Positions 41,588-50,179 of a stretch of DNA of 64,000 nucleotides are shown piece by piece. The stretch comes from Atopobium minutum (GTDB lineage: Bacteria > Actinomycetota > Coriobacteriia > Coriobacteriales > Atopobiaceae). The notes beneath the pieces are model-generated. The model saw only the letters and a list, made by a program, of their open reading frames with translations, was not told the DNA's origin and searched no databases. Every line of letters begins with the position of its first letter. The stretch's first letter is position 1. The stretch spans positions 1 to 64,000 of the forward strand of contig FNSH01000001.1 of assembly GCA_900105895.1 (NCBI GenBank), read 5' to 3'. The position numbers were made by a program, and so were the translations under genes.

Positions 41588-43159
41588 ATGGCAGACCAGG
41601 CACAGCCTAAGAAGAAGAGGGAGATGCTTACATCCTTCTCCATCATCTTCATTATCCTTGCAGCAGTATGTCTGATTACTATTGCAATAGCAGGCACCAC
41701 TGCGGATGTTACCGGCGCTACGCTCGGTGACTTCACGATGGCTCCCGCTAGGGGTTTTGCAGACGCTATTGACGTTTGCTTGTTCGTAATGGTTCTTGGT
41801 GGATTCCTTGGAATCGTAAACAAGACCAACGCTCTTAATGATGGTATTGCAACACTCGTTCGTAAGATGGGCGGCAATGAGATCAAGCTTATCCCTATTC
41901 TTATGGCTCTGTTTGCTATTGGTGGCTCCACCTATGGTATGTGCGAAGAGACCGTAGGTTTCTATGCTCTGCTTTCCGCAACCATGATGGCTGCTGGTTT
42001 TGATACCCTTACGGGTGCAATGATGGTTCTTCTTGGTGCTGGTGTTGGTTGCCTTGGTTCTACCGTAAACCCCTTTGCAACTGGTGTAGCAGCAGCAGCT
42101 CTTACTTCTGCTGGCATTGAGGTTAACCAGTCCATCGTTATCTTCTTGGGCGTTGCCCTTTTGGTTGTTTCTTATCTCATCGCTGTATTCTTTACCATTC
42201 AGTATGCAAAGCGTGTTAAGGCTGATCCTTCTCGTACGCTTCTTTCTGCTACTGAGGTTGAAAATGCAGAGGCTACCTATGGTGGCGCTTCTGAGGAGAC
42301 CGGCAAGGACGTTAAGCTTACCGGCAAGCAGAAGGCTGTTCTGGGCATTTTTGCTGCAGCATTTATCATCATGGTTATTTCCTTCGTACCTTGGGAAGAC
42401 CTTAATGTAAATGTATTTGTTTCTGATGCTGCTTCTCACGAAGAAGTTACCGATATTACGGCTGACGATCTCATTGACACCTATAAGGATCAGAAGATTG
42501 GTGACCTTGCATTCGATGGTGATGTAAAGGGTACGCTTACCACTTCTGTTACCGACAATGCTGGTTGGTCCTCTTTCTTGACCGGTACCCCTCTTGGTCA
42601 ATGGTACTTTGCAGAGTCCACCACTTGGTTCTTGCTCCTTGCTATTATTATTGGTGTTGTTGGTGGCCTTTCCGAGCATGAAATCGTTGATGAGTTCATG
42701 GCCGGTGCTGGCGACATGATGTCCGTAGTAATGATCATTGCTCTTTCCCGTGGTGTATCGGTAGTTATGAGCTCTACTGGTCTTTCTACCTACGTTTTGA
42801 ACGCTGCAGCTACAGCTCTTGCAGGCACTTCGGGTGTTGTCTTCTCTGTTGGTAGCTACCTGCTGTACTTCCTGCTGTCCTTCCTCATTCCTTCCACCTC
42901 TGGTATGGCAACCGTGTCCATGCCTATCATGGGACCTCTGGCTCAGCAGCTTGGCTTCAACCCTGCAGTTATGATCATGATCTTCTCTGCAGCTTCCGGT
43001 GCTGTAAACCTGATTACTCCTACTAATGGTGCAATCATGGGTGGCTTGGCTCTGTCTCGTATTGAGTACGGTACATGGGTTAAGTTTGCTATTAAGGTTG
43101 TTGGAACCATTGCTTTGGCTTCCATCATCATCCTTACCATCGCAATGATGGTTCTCTAA
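41588..43159 (+). CDS. YfcC-family membrane carrier, probable arginine/ornithine exchanger (523 aa)
   Basis: A polytopic inner-membrane protein of the YfcC/DcuC/ArcD-like group. The start MADQAQPKKKREMLTSFS is followed by about 12 helices, with GGSTYGMCEETVGFYALL near residue 118 and TPTNGAIMGGLALS near the end, typical of YfcC proteins. An unusual acidic extracytoplasmic loop of about 75 residues (DAASHEEVTDITADD...) interrupts the helices near residues 280-350. Position after arcA and the transcarbamoylase suggests it brings in arginine and exports ornithine, or carries a peptide or amino acid for the same pathway. The codon bias equals the arc genes. Confidence 0.82.
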   Translation: MADQAQPKKKREMLTSFSIIFIILAAVCLITIAIAGTTADVTGATLGDFTMAPARGFADAIDVCLFVMVLGGFLGIVNKTNALNDGIATLVRKMGGNEIKLIPILMALFAIGGSTYGMCEETVGFYALLSATMMAAGFDTLTGAMMVLLGAGVGCLGSTVNPFATGVAAAALTSAGIEVNQSIVIFLGVALLVVSYLIAVFFTIQYAKRVKADPSRTLLSATEVENAEATYGGASEETGKDVKLTGKQKAVLGIFAAAFIIMVISFVPWEDLNVNVFVSDAASHEEVTDITADDLIDTYKDQKIGDLAFDGDVKGTLTTSVTDNAGWSSFLTGTPLGQWYFAESTTWFLLLAIIIGVVGGLSEHEIVDEFMAGAGDMMSVVMIIALSRGVSVVMSSTGLSTYVLNAAATALAGTSGVVFSVGSYLLYFLLSFLIPSTSGMATVSMPIMGPLAQQLGFNPAVMIMIFSAASGAVNLITPTNGAIMGGLALSRIEYGTWVKFAIKVVGTIALASIIILTIAMMVL

Positions 43160-43186
43160 GCTACGCGCTCGCATAGATAGAGTAAT

Positions 43187-43218
43187 AAACCGCCTCACCT
43201 AAGTGGGGCGGTTTTTTT
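43187..43218 (+). terminator. Rho-independent terminator after the carrier gene
   Basis: AAACCGCC and GGCGGTTT form an 8-bp stem around TCACCTAAGTGG, followed by a run of T. It begins 27 bases after the stop codon. Confidence 0.85.
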
Positions 43219-43298
43219 AAATCAAAAATCAGTGAAGAAAAAGGTGAATAAGAAGTTCTCATTCACCTTTACCGGCATGTAGAACTATTTTATTAACG

Positions 43299-44351
43299 TT
43301 AGTACGTCATACCCATAGCTTCACGTACCTCATCCAAGGTTTTCTCGGCAAGGGCGTTTGCTTTTTTATTGCCTTCATGCAGAATTTCTTTGATGTAGGG
43401 AAGATTTTGCTCATATGAACGACGGCGCTCGCGTATAGGAGCAAAGTAACTATTAACCACTTCGGTAACATAGCGTTTGAGCTGTCCGGACCCGCCCATA
43501 CCAATTTCTTCTGCGATTTCTTGGGGCTTACGGCCAGTACAGATACTTGCGGTGGTAAGCAGTGCGCTTACGCCAGGGCGATTCTCGGGATCAAAGGTGA
43601 TGGCACGCTCAGAGTCTGTTTTGGACTTCTTAATAAGCTTGGCGGTTTCTTCCTCGGTCATGCACAAAGAGATGGCGTTACCGTAAGATTTGGACATTTT
43701 TCGTCCATCAAGACCGGGAAGTAGTGGGGTAGAGGTGAGTAGACCGGATACCTCGGGAAACACTTTGCCATAGCGCTCATTAAAGCGACGAGCAATTTTG
43801 CTGGTAATTTCAATGTGAGGCAACTGATCGCGCCCTACGGGTACGAGATTACCCTTGCAGAACAAGATGTCACAGGCCTGATGTATGGGATAGGTAAGGA
43901 GTAAGCCGGTAAGTGCATGGCCAGAGGCTGCCTGCTCTGCCTTGACGGTTGGATTGCGCTTGAGTTCTGCTTCGGTCACTAACGATAGGAAGGGAAGCAT
44001 AAGCTGATTTGCTGCGGGAACTGCAGAATGGGTAAAAATCATAGTCTTATTGGGATCAATGCCGCAGGCAAGATAATCCATAACCATGTTGTACACATTG
44101 TCCTGGATGTGCTCCGTGGTATCTCGATCCGTGATGACCTGATAATCCGCAATAATAATATTGGTGGCTACACCAAGGTTTTGCAGACGAACCCTCTGTG
44201 CAATGGTGCCAAAGTAGTGGCCAAGGTGTAAGCGTCCGGTAGGGCGATCACCCGTAAGCATGGTATAGGGTGCAACATTGCCAGATTCAATGTCATGATG
44301 GATATCATTGCTGCGCTTAAGCGCAACTTCGTAACTACCCTCGTTGGGCAT
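43299..44351 (-). CDS. trpS: Tryptophanyl-tRNA synthetase (350 aa)
   Basis: Charges tRNA-Trp with tryptophan in the cytoplasm. Class I signatures are present: TGDRPTGRLHLGHYFG near residue 32 (HIGH motif) and GLDGRKMSKSYGNAISLC near residue 215 (KMSKS). Length fits the bacterial enzyme. The gene is transcribed alone, toward the carrier gene, with GGAC-type sequence upstream and no strong T-box or leader structure that I can see. The 438 bases to the nrdD start are described under the NrdR boxes. Confidence 0.95.
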   Translation of the reverse strand: MPNEGSYEVALKRSNDIHHDIESGNVAPYTMLTGDRPTGRLHLGHYFGTIAQRVRLQNLGVATNIIIADYQVITDRDTTEHIQDNVYNMVMDYLACGIDPNKTMIFTHSAVPAANQLMLPFLSLVTEAELKRNPTVKAEQAASGHALTGLLLTYPIHQACDILFCKGNLVPVGRDQLPHIEITSKIARRFNERYGKVFPEVSGLLTSTPLLPGLDGRKMSKSYGNAISLCMTEEETAKLIKKSKTDSERAITFDPENRPGVSALLTTASICTGRKPQEIAEEIGMGGSGQLKRYVTEVVNSYFAPIRERRRSYEQNLPYIKEILHEGNKKANALAEKTLDEVREAMGMTY

Positions 44352-44621
44352 AATAGTCCTTTCACCATTGGTGCAATTATGTAACAGGTAACCTACTTAG
44401 TGTAGTGCATTTAGCAGATAAAGGTTGCGGTCAGTGTGTGCGCTTGCACAGTAAGGTTATCGGCATCGGTGGATGTTGGTGGATAAATTATGTGGAGCCA
44501 ACGTCCCATGGTTCGTGGTGCATGACATAAGAGTGTGGGAAAAAGGTTGCAAGCGCAATATGTGGTGTTGGACGCAAATTATCTACCTGCAGCTCTTTAC
44601 AAAACCCCTGTTCAGCGTCTA

Positions 44622-44663
44622 CCATATATTGTGGTTATAGATAAATTGAGCAACAATATTTTG
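44622..44663 (+). promoter_or_regulatory. Two NrdR-box-like sites upstream of nrdD
   Basis: CCATATATTG at 44622-44631 and CAATATTTTG at 44654-44663 each match 9 of 10 positions of the NrdR box core CWATATATWG, followed by TGG. They are 32 bp apart, three helical turns, as NrdR binding requires. They lie 127 bp upstream of nrdD. The rest of 44352-44789 holds no gene. NrdR is not encoded in the window. Confidence 0.75.
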
Positions 44664-44789
44664 TGGTTTAAGGAAAATTGTGCATACTTAAGGCCCACAA
44701 ATAGAGTAGGATAGACGGTGTCGAAGAAAGCAGCGTAGCTTATCGGTTTTCTCGGTAGCTCAATCTGCATAAAGAAGAAAGTTTCTGCC

Positions 44790-47015
44790 ATGAAGATTAT
44801 TAAGCGTAACGGTTCTGAGGTTATTTTTGACATCAAAAAAATCTCTAACGCTATTACCGCCGCCAATAATGAAGTTCCCTCTGATATGCGTCTGACACCG
44901 CGTCAGATTACCTATGCGGCAGAGAATGTACGCGATCGTTGTGAGGATGCAGGCCACACGGTTACAGTAGAAGAGATTCAGGACATGGTTGAGGATGAGA
45001 TCATGGCTCTGGATCGTTTTGAGGTGGCTCGTAAGTATATTATTTATCGCTATCTTCAAAGCCTTAAGCGTCAGAAGAACACTACGGACGACAAAATCTT
45101 GTCGCTCATTGAGTGCAATAACGAGGACGTAAAGCAGGAAAATTCTAACAAGAACCCAACCGTTAACTCGGTGCAGCGCGATTACATGGCCGGAGAGGTT
45201 TCCAAAGACCTTACCATGCGTATGCTGCTGCCGGAGGACGTAGTAGCGGCTCATAATGAGGGCATTATCCACTTCCACGATGCAGACTATTACGCGCAGC
45301 ACATGCACAACTGTGACTTGGTCAATCTGGAGGACATGCTGCAAAACGGCACGGTTATTTCGGGCACTATGATAGAAAAACCTCACAGCTTTTCTACTGC
45401 GTGCAACATTGCAACGCAGATTATTGCTCAGGTTGCTTCTAACCAGTATGGTGGCCAGTCCATCTCTCTGTCTCACTTGGCGCCCTTTGTTGACGTTTCT
45501 CGTAAGAAGATTCGCTCACAGACCATCGACGAGCTTAATAGCCTTGGCGTGGAGCCCGCTGCAGACAAGCTGCAAGAGATTGTAGAGAAGCGCCTTCGTG
45601 ATGAGATTCGTCGCGGTGTTCAGACCATCCAGTACCAGGTGGTCACGCTGATGACTACCAATGGCCAGGCACCGTTTGTAACCGTGTTCATGTATCTCAA
45701 TGAGGTTGAGGATGAGCGCACCAAGAAGGATCTGGCACTTATCATCGAGGAGACCCTGCGTCAGCGTTATGAGGGCGTTCGTAACGAGCAGGGCGTGTGG
45801 ATTACCCCCGCGTTCCCCAAGCTTATTTATGTCCTTGAGGAAGATAACATTGAGCCTGGTCAGCCCTTCTTCTACCTAACGCAGCTGGCTGCTAAGTGCA
45901 CGGCCAAGCGCTTGGTACCCGATTATATTTCTGAGAAGAAGATGAAGGAATACAAGCTCTCTACTGGCGAGAAGGAAGGTGAGGGTGATACCTTTACCTG
46001 CATGGGATGCCGTTCTTTCTTGACGCCCGATCGCTCTGAGGGCGGCTTTAACAATATCGCTCATGCTAAGAATTATGTTCCCGGCAAGCCCAAGTACTAC
46101 GGTCGCTTTAACCAAGGTGTTGTAACCATCAACCTTCCCGATGTGGCACTGTCTTCTGGTGGTGACATGGATCGTTTTTGGGAGATTTTTGATGAGCGCC
46201 TTGAGCTCTGTCATAAGGCATTGCGCTGCCGCCATGAGCGTTTGTTGGGTACGCTTTCCGATGCAGCACCCATCCTGTGGCAATACGGTGCCCTTGCTCG
46301 CCTGAGCAAGGGAGAGCCCATTGATAAGCTGTTGTATGGCGGCTACTCCACCATTTCTTTGGGCTACGCTGGCCTGTATGAGACTACACGCTTTATGACG
46401 GGGCACTCTCATACGGATCCGGAGGCTACACCCTTTGCACTTTCTGTTATGCAGCACATGAACGATAAGTGCACGCAATGGAAAGAGGCTGAGGATATAG
46501 ACTACTCACTGTATGGTACGCCTCTTGAGTCTACAACCTATAAGTTTGCCAAGTCATTGCAGCGTCGCTTTGGTGTCATTCCTCATATCACGGACCACGG
46601 CTACATTACTAACAGCTATCACGTGCACGTTTCTGAAACCATTGATGCGTTTACGAAGCTTGCTTTTGAGAGCCAATTCCAACGCCTGTCTCCAGGAGGG
46701 GCTATCAGCTACGTTGAGGTTCCTAACATGCAGGATAACCTGGAAGCTGTTGTAAGCGTTATGCGTTTTATTTACGACAACATCATGTATGCCGAGCTCA
46801 ATACCAAGAGTGACTACTGCCAGGAATGCGGCTATGACGGTGAGATTACGATTATCGAAGATACGGATGGCAAACTGATTTGGGAATGCCCACGTTGCGG
46901 CAATCGTGATCAGGATAAGCTCAATGTAGCACGTCGTACCTGCGGCTATATTGGTACCCAGTTCTGGAATCAGGGCCGTACCGAAGAGATTAAGGACCGC
47001 GTACTTCATCTCTAA
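44790..47015 (+). CDS. nrdD: Anaerobic ribonucleoside-triphosphate reductase (741 aa)
   Basis: Class III reductase making deoxynucleotides without oxygen. The N-terminal ATP-cone (MKIIKRNGSEVIFDIKKISN) senses ATP and dATP. The active-site barrel contains HFHDADYYAQHMHNCDLVN and the catalytic Cys region FTCMGCRSFLTP near residue 405. Near the C-terminus CQECGYDGEI and CPRCGNRD bind zinc, and RTCGYIGTQFWNQGR carries the glycyl radical at about residue 719. All key parts are kept. The gene is paired with its activase nrdG downstream, and two NrdR boxes lie upstream. Confidence 0.96.
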   Translation: MKIIKRNGSEVIFDIKKISNAITAANNEVPSDMRLTPRQITYAAENVRDRCEDAGHTVTVEEIQDMVEDEIMALDRFEVARKYIIYRYLQSLKRQKNTTDDKILSLIECNNEDVKQENSNKNPTVNSVQRDYMAGEVSKDLTMRMLLPEDVVAAHNEGIIHFHDADYYAQHMHNCDLVNLEDMLQNGTVISGTMIEKPHSFSTACNIATQIIAQVASNQYGGQSISLSHLAPFVDVSRKKIRSQTIDELNSLGVEPAADKLQEIVEKRLRDEIRRGVQTIQYQVVTLMTTNGQAPFVTVFMYLNEVEDERTKKDLALIIEETLRQRYEGVRNEQGVWITPAFPKLIYVLEEDNIEPGQPFFYLTQLAAKCTAKRLVPDYISEKKMKEYKLSTGEKEGEGDTFTCMGCRSFLTPDRSEGGFNNIAHAKNYVPGKPKYYGRFNQGVVTINLPDVALSSGGDMDRFWEIFDERLELCHKALRCRHERLLGTLSDAAPILWQYGALARLSKGEPIDKLLYGGYSTISLGYAGLYETTRFMTGHSHTDPEATPFALSVMQHMNDKCTQWKEAEDIDYSLYGTPLESTTYKFAKSLQRRFGVIPHITDHGYITNSYHVHVSETIDAFTKLAFESQFQRLSPGGAISYVEVPNMQDNLEAVVSVMRFIYDNIMYAELNTKSDYCQECGYDGEITIIEDTDGKLIWECPRCGNRDQDKLNVARRTCGYIGTQFWNQGRTEEIKDRVLHL

Positions 47016-47038
47016 GCGGTATATGTTGTAACAACTAA

Positions 47039-47067
47039 TGCGGGCTGCCTAGGTAGCTCGCATTTTT
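47039..47067 (+). terminator. Terminator-like hairpin between nrdD and nrdG
   Basis: TGCGGGCTGCC pairs with GGTAGCTCGCA (two G-U pairs) around a tiny loop, followed by five T. It lies 24 bases after nrdD. Since nrdG follows 42 bases later, it may reduce nrdG expression by partial termination. Confidence 0.65.
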
Positions 47068-47108
47068 GTACACATGCTTCGTAGTATACTTTTGCAAAGG
47101 ATTTCACC

Positions 47109-47657
47109 ATGCATTACGCAGGTATCAAATATTCGGATATTGCCAACGGCACAGGCGTGCGTACCTGTTTGTTTGTATCGGGATGTCGCAGGCATTGCAA
47201 GGGATGCTTTAATGCTAAGACTTGGTGCTTTAGCTTTGGTGAGGAATTTACAGAAGAGGTTGCAAACACCATTGTAGAAAGCCTACGTCCCAGCTGGATT
47301 GAAGGGCTTACCGTATTGGGTGGCGAGCCTATGGAGCCGGAAAACCAGCGTGGTTTGGTAGCATTTTTTGAGCGCGTACGCAAAGAATTTCCCAACAAAA
47401 GCATCTGGTGCTACACAGGTGATACTTGGGAAGAGATCAATGAGGGCGGCTTTCACCATACCGAGGTAACAGATCGTATTTTGGCCTGCCTCGATGTGCT
47501 GGTTGATGGCATGTTTATAAAGGAGCTCTACGATATTACCCTGCGCTTTAGAGGGTCTTCTAATCAACGCCTTATAGATGTACCCCAATCGCTTGAGGCA
47601 GGGCAAGTAGTGTTATGGGAAGACGAGAAGGTCTACAGCACTCATAGCATGGACTAA
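47109..47657 (+). CDS. nrdG: Anaerobic ribonucleotide reductase-activating protein (182 aa)
   Basis: A radical SAM enzyme that puts the glycyl radical on NrdD. The iron-sulfur cysteines lie at residues 26, 30 and 33 in SGCRRHCKGCFN. GGEPMEPEN near residue 76 is the SAM-binding GGE motif. At 182 residues it has the usual size for this small family. It converges with the aroQ fusion gene; only 11 bases separate their stops. Confidence 0.94.
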   Translation: MHYAGIKYSDIANGTGVRTCLFVSGCRRHCKGCFNAKTWCFSFGEEFTEEVANTIVESLRPSWIEGLTVLGGEPMEPENQRGLVAFFERVRKEFPNKSIWCYTGDTWEEINEGGFHHTEVTDRILACLDVLVDGMFIKELYDITLRFRGSSNQRLIDVPQSLEAGQVVLWEDEKVYSTHSMD

Positions 47658-47668
47658 CGCAATATGGA

Positions 47669-48667
47669 TTAACGAGACAGATATCGGGCCATAGACTGCA
47701 GCGCTTTACGATAGCCAGCAAGACCCAGTCCCACAATGGTCTCAAAGCATGCTTGACGAATATAGGAGACCTGGCGGAAGTCCTCACGAGCATCCACTGC
47801 GGAGATATGTACTTCAATGCAGGGAATTTGTACCGCTTTGAGAGCATCAAGTAGGGCAATGGACGTGTGGGTATAGGCACCGGGATTACAGATAATACCG
47901 TCATAGATACCATAGGCATGCTGAATTTCATCCACGAGATCTCCCTCATGATTGGATTGAAAACAGCTGCATTCCTCAAAACCTAGTTTACCGGCTTCAT
48001 CCTGGCATAGGTCGATAAGATCGGCATAGGTTTGAGCGCCATAAATTTGTGGTTCACGGATGCCTAACATATTAATGTTTGGTCCGTTCAATACCAACAC
48101 CTTTTTATGGGCTGCTGGTTTTGTTTGAGTACCTTGTCTGTTTTGCGCGCTCGGTCTGTGTGAAGCAGAAAAAGAAACAGCCTTGCGCGTGGCTGGTGCA
48201 TTATCCAGGGCGGCAACAAGTGTTGAAATATCATCGTTGGCGTTTATAGTCTTGGCAGCAGCGTTAGCACCCACACCTGCCTGTGCATCTTGCGTGTCTT
48301 GTGTTGCAGTCATGAGTGCTTGCGCTTGAGCAGCAAAGGATTGGCGACGAGCAGGACTAATGTGAACGCGTACAGCACCACGTGGGCGCTCGGGAGGCGT
48401 AGTTTCATTATTTTTTGAACCAATGAGCAAGGTAAAGCTTTGATATACCTTCTCGACAACCGTAGGTCCAAACACAACTTCTATACCGTGGTCCCCACGA
48501 GAAACAACCCCTAAAACGCTATCAAGTGCCGCAAGCTCATCCTCATTTACTAGGGCAACATTGCTCAGGCTGAGCCGCAGACGGGTCATACAGACCGTGC
48601 TGGTGAGCACGTTTTGTTTACCGCCAATGTTATCCAAAATGTGTGCTGCGACGTTTTCATAGTTCAT
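47669..48667 (-). CDS. aroQ: Fusion of a PTS EIIB domain and type II 3-dehydroquinate dehydratase (332 aa)
   Basis: The N-terminal 85 residues form a glucose/sucrose-type PTS EIIB domain: NIGGKQNVLTSTVCMTRLRL with the phosphorylatable Cys at residue 26, followed by LDSVLGVVSRGDHGIEVVFG. A flexible Ala/Gln/Thr-rich linker (about residues 95-190) leads to the dehydratase: VLVLNGPNINMLGIREPQIYG, FQSNHEGDLVDEIQ, CNPGAYTHTSIALLDAL and PCIEVHISAVDAREDFR, with all type II active-site motifs. Type II enzymes normally stand alone with about 145 residues. The gene follows aroEK in the aromatic block after a 186-bp gap, so it may have its own promoter. The role of the EIIB part is unknown. Confidence 0.9.
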   Translation of the reverse strand: MNYENVAAHILDNIGGKQNVLTSTVCMTRLRLSLSNVALVNEDELAALDSVLGVVSRGDHGIEVVFGPTVVEKVYQSFTLLIGSKNNETTPPERPRGAVRVHISPARRQSFAAQAQALMTATQDTQDAQAGVGANAAAKTINANDDISTLVAALDNAPATRKAVSFSASHRPSAQNRQGTQTKPAAHKKVLVLNGPNINMLGIREPQIYGAQTYADLIDLCQDEAGKLGFEECSCFQSNHEGDLVDEIQHAYGIYDGIICNPGAYTHTSIALLDALKAVQIPCIEVHISAVDAREDFRQVSYIRQACFETIVGLGLAGYRKALQSMARYLSR

Positions 48668-48853
48668 GATTGCTTGTGCGAGAAATCCCCGTTACATCCT
48701 TACTCTTTGAAGTGCTTTTACATGCTTTGTTAAACGATAAGTATTGCACGCTACACTGTTTTGCAAGCATATATATCTATGAGTTGTGCTCAGCTCTCCG
48801 TAAATGGCAGCTGCAGTGGGGATTTTGTGACGCTCTTTAGTAAAAGCCTTACG

Positions 48854-50179
48854 TTAGAGATCAAGAAGGTTCTTGGTAGCTTCAGCGTCTGTTTGAGGAG
48901 ATCCCGTAGTCTGAACTACATGGTCTGACCAGCTATAATACAAGTCCATACGCTGTTTTGCCAGCGCCTGGATACCCTGTGTTTGCGAAAGCGGTCGATC
49001 CTCAACAGAAAGTTCGTTGAGTGGGCGGTCAATCATGACCACCACTGAATTACGATGCAGTAGATCATGGTTTTCTGGACGGGTAACCACCCCACCGCCA
49101 CAAGAGATGATAAGTCCAGATTCATGGCTGTACTGTGCCAATACCTGCGTCTCTATGTCTCTAAAAGCGGCCTCACCATACTGCGTGATATAGCGTGCTG
49201 GCGACATACCACACGCAAGAGCTGTTGCATCGTCAAGATCAACAAAGGGACGCTGAAGCATATGCGCAAGCTTTCTACCGGTAGAAGACTTGCCAGAGCC
49301 AGGCATGCCGATAAAGGTAATGTTTAAAATCTGACGTTGGAGGTCCTTCTCGATGGCCTCAATATACTCTTCAGGAAGAGCGCGCTGCTGCCAAAGTTTA
49401 GAGGAGGCCCAGGCCTGAGCAACGAGCATGGATAAACCGGTTTGAGCAGGGATTGCTAGCTGGTGTGCCTGTTGACAAAGACGCGTGCGTATTGGATTGT
49501 ACACAATATCTAATACGCCTTTGAGCTGTGAAAACGCTTGAAGCGTCTGTTGAGATACAGGTGAGGTGGAGTCGTGAGGATACATACCTACCGGCGTGGT
49601 ATTAACAATGAGCGTGGCATCCTGATGCTGTGGCAGCAGGTTGGTGTAGGTGGTCGTGCCCGTGCGAGAAACCACAACGGGCTGTGCTTGTACCTGCTTA
49701 AGTACATAGCAAATGGCGCGTGAAGCACCACCGCTACCCAACACAAGCACCTTTTTGTTGGTAAGCACGTCGGTAGCATTACCGGCAAGCTGGGTTGTGC
49801 AAAACCGTTCAAGCATCCAAGAAAAACCGAGCACATCGGTATTCTCGGCATAGATGGTATTGTTAGAAAGACGCACCAGCGTGTTAGCAGCACCCAGCTC
49901 CTGTACCGCTTGAGAGTGTTCGTCGGCCAGCTGAGCGGCGGCACGCTTGTAGGGGATGGTTACATTAAGTCCCTGCCAGCCGTCAGCATGGATGAATGTC
50001 TCGAGTTGTTCCGGCTCAAGCTCATAGTGTGCATAGGGGGCGCTACCCAGCTGCGCATGGATTTTGGAAGACCAGCTGTGCGCAAGCGTGCGACCAACAA
50101 GTCCATATGGCGTAGAGGGGATGAGGGTCGCCGGGTTTTGTGGATTGTTGTGTGCAGAAGCGTGTGTTTGATCTGCCAT
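48854..50179 (-). CDS. aroEK: Shikimate dehydrogenase-shikimate kinase fusion (441 aa)
   Basis: Residues 1 to about 280 are AroE: LVGRTLAHSWSSKIHAQLG with the shikimate-binding Ser-x-Ser, NVTIPYKRAA with the catalytic Lys, ENTDVLGF, and the nucleotide-binding LGSGGASRAICYVLKQ. Residues about 290-441 are AroK: FIGMPGSGKSSTGRKLAH (Walker A), PFVDLDDATAL and ISCGGGVVTRPENH. The protein catalyses dehydroshikimate to shikimate and its phosphorylation. Its start overlaps the pheA stop (TAATG). Such fusions channel steps of one pathway. Confidence 0.93.
   Translation of the reverse strand: MADQTHASAHNNPQNPATLIPSTPYGLVGRTLAHSWSSKIHAQLGSAPYAHYELEPEQLETFIHADGWQGLNVTIPYKRAAAQLADEHSQAVQELGAANTLVRLSNNTIYAENTDVLGFSWMLERFCTTQLAGNATDVLTNKKVLVLGSGGASRAICYVLKQVQAQPVVVSRTGTTTYTNLLPQHQDATLIVNTTPVGMYPHDSTSPVSQQTLQAFSQLKGVLDIVYNPIRTRLCQQAHQLAIPAQTGLSMLVAQAWASSKLWQQRALPEEYIEAIEKDLQRQILNITFIGMPGSGKSSTGRKLAHMLQRPFVDLDDATALACGMSPARYITQYGEAAFRDIETQVLAQYSHESGLIISCGGGVVTRPENHDLLHRNSVVVMIDRPLNELSVEDRPLSQTQGIQALAKQRMDLYYSWSDHVVQTTGSPQTDAEATKNLLDL

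Noticed and set aside
41540..43198. A 552-codon open frame on the minus strand opposite the YfcC-family gene
   Set aside because: It mirrors a strongly codon-biased gene. Rare use of TTA, CTA and TCA in the sense gene removes stops from the opposite strand. No ribosome site, no domain, and low-complexity composition.
44352..44621. T-box or tryptophan leader upstream of trpS
   Set aside because: No convincing specifier loop, T-box sequence or terminator structure could be seen.
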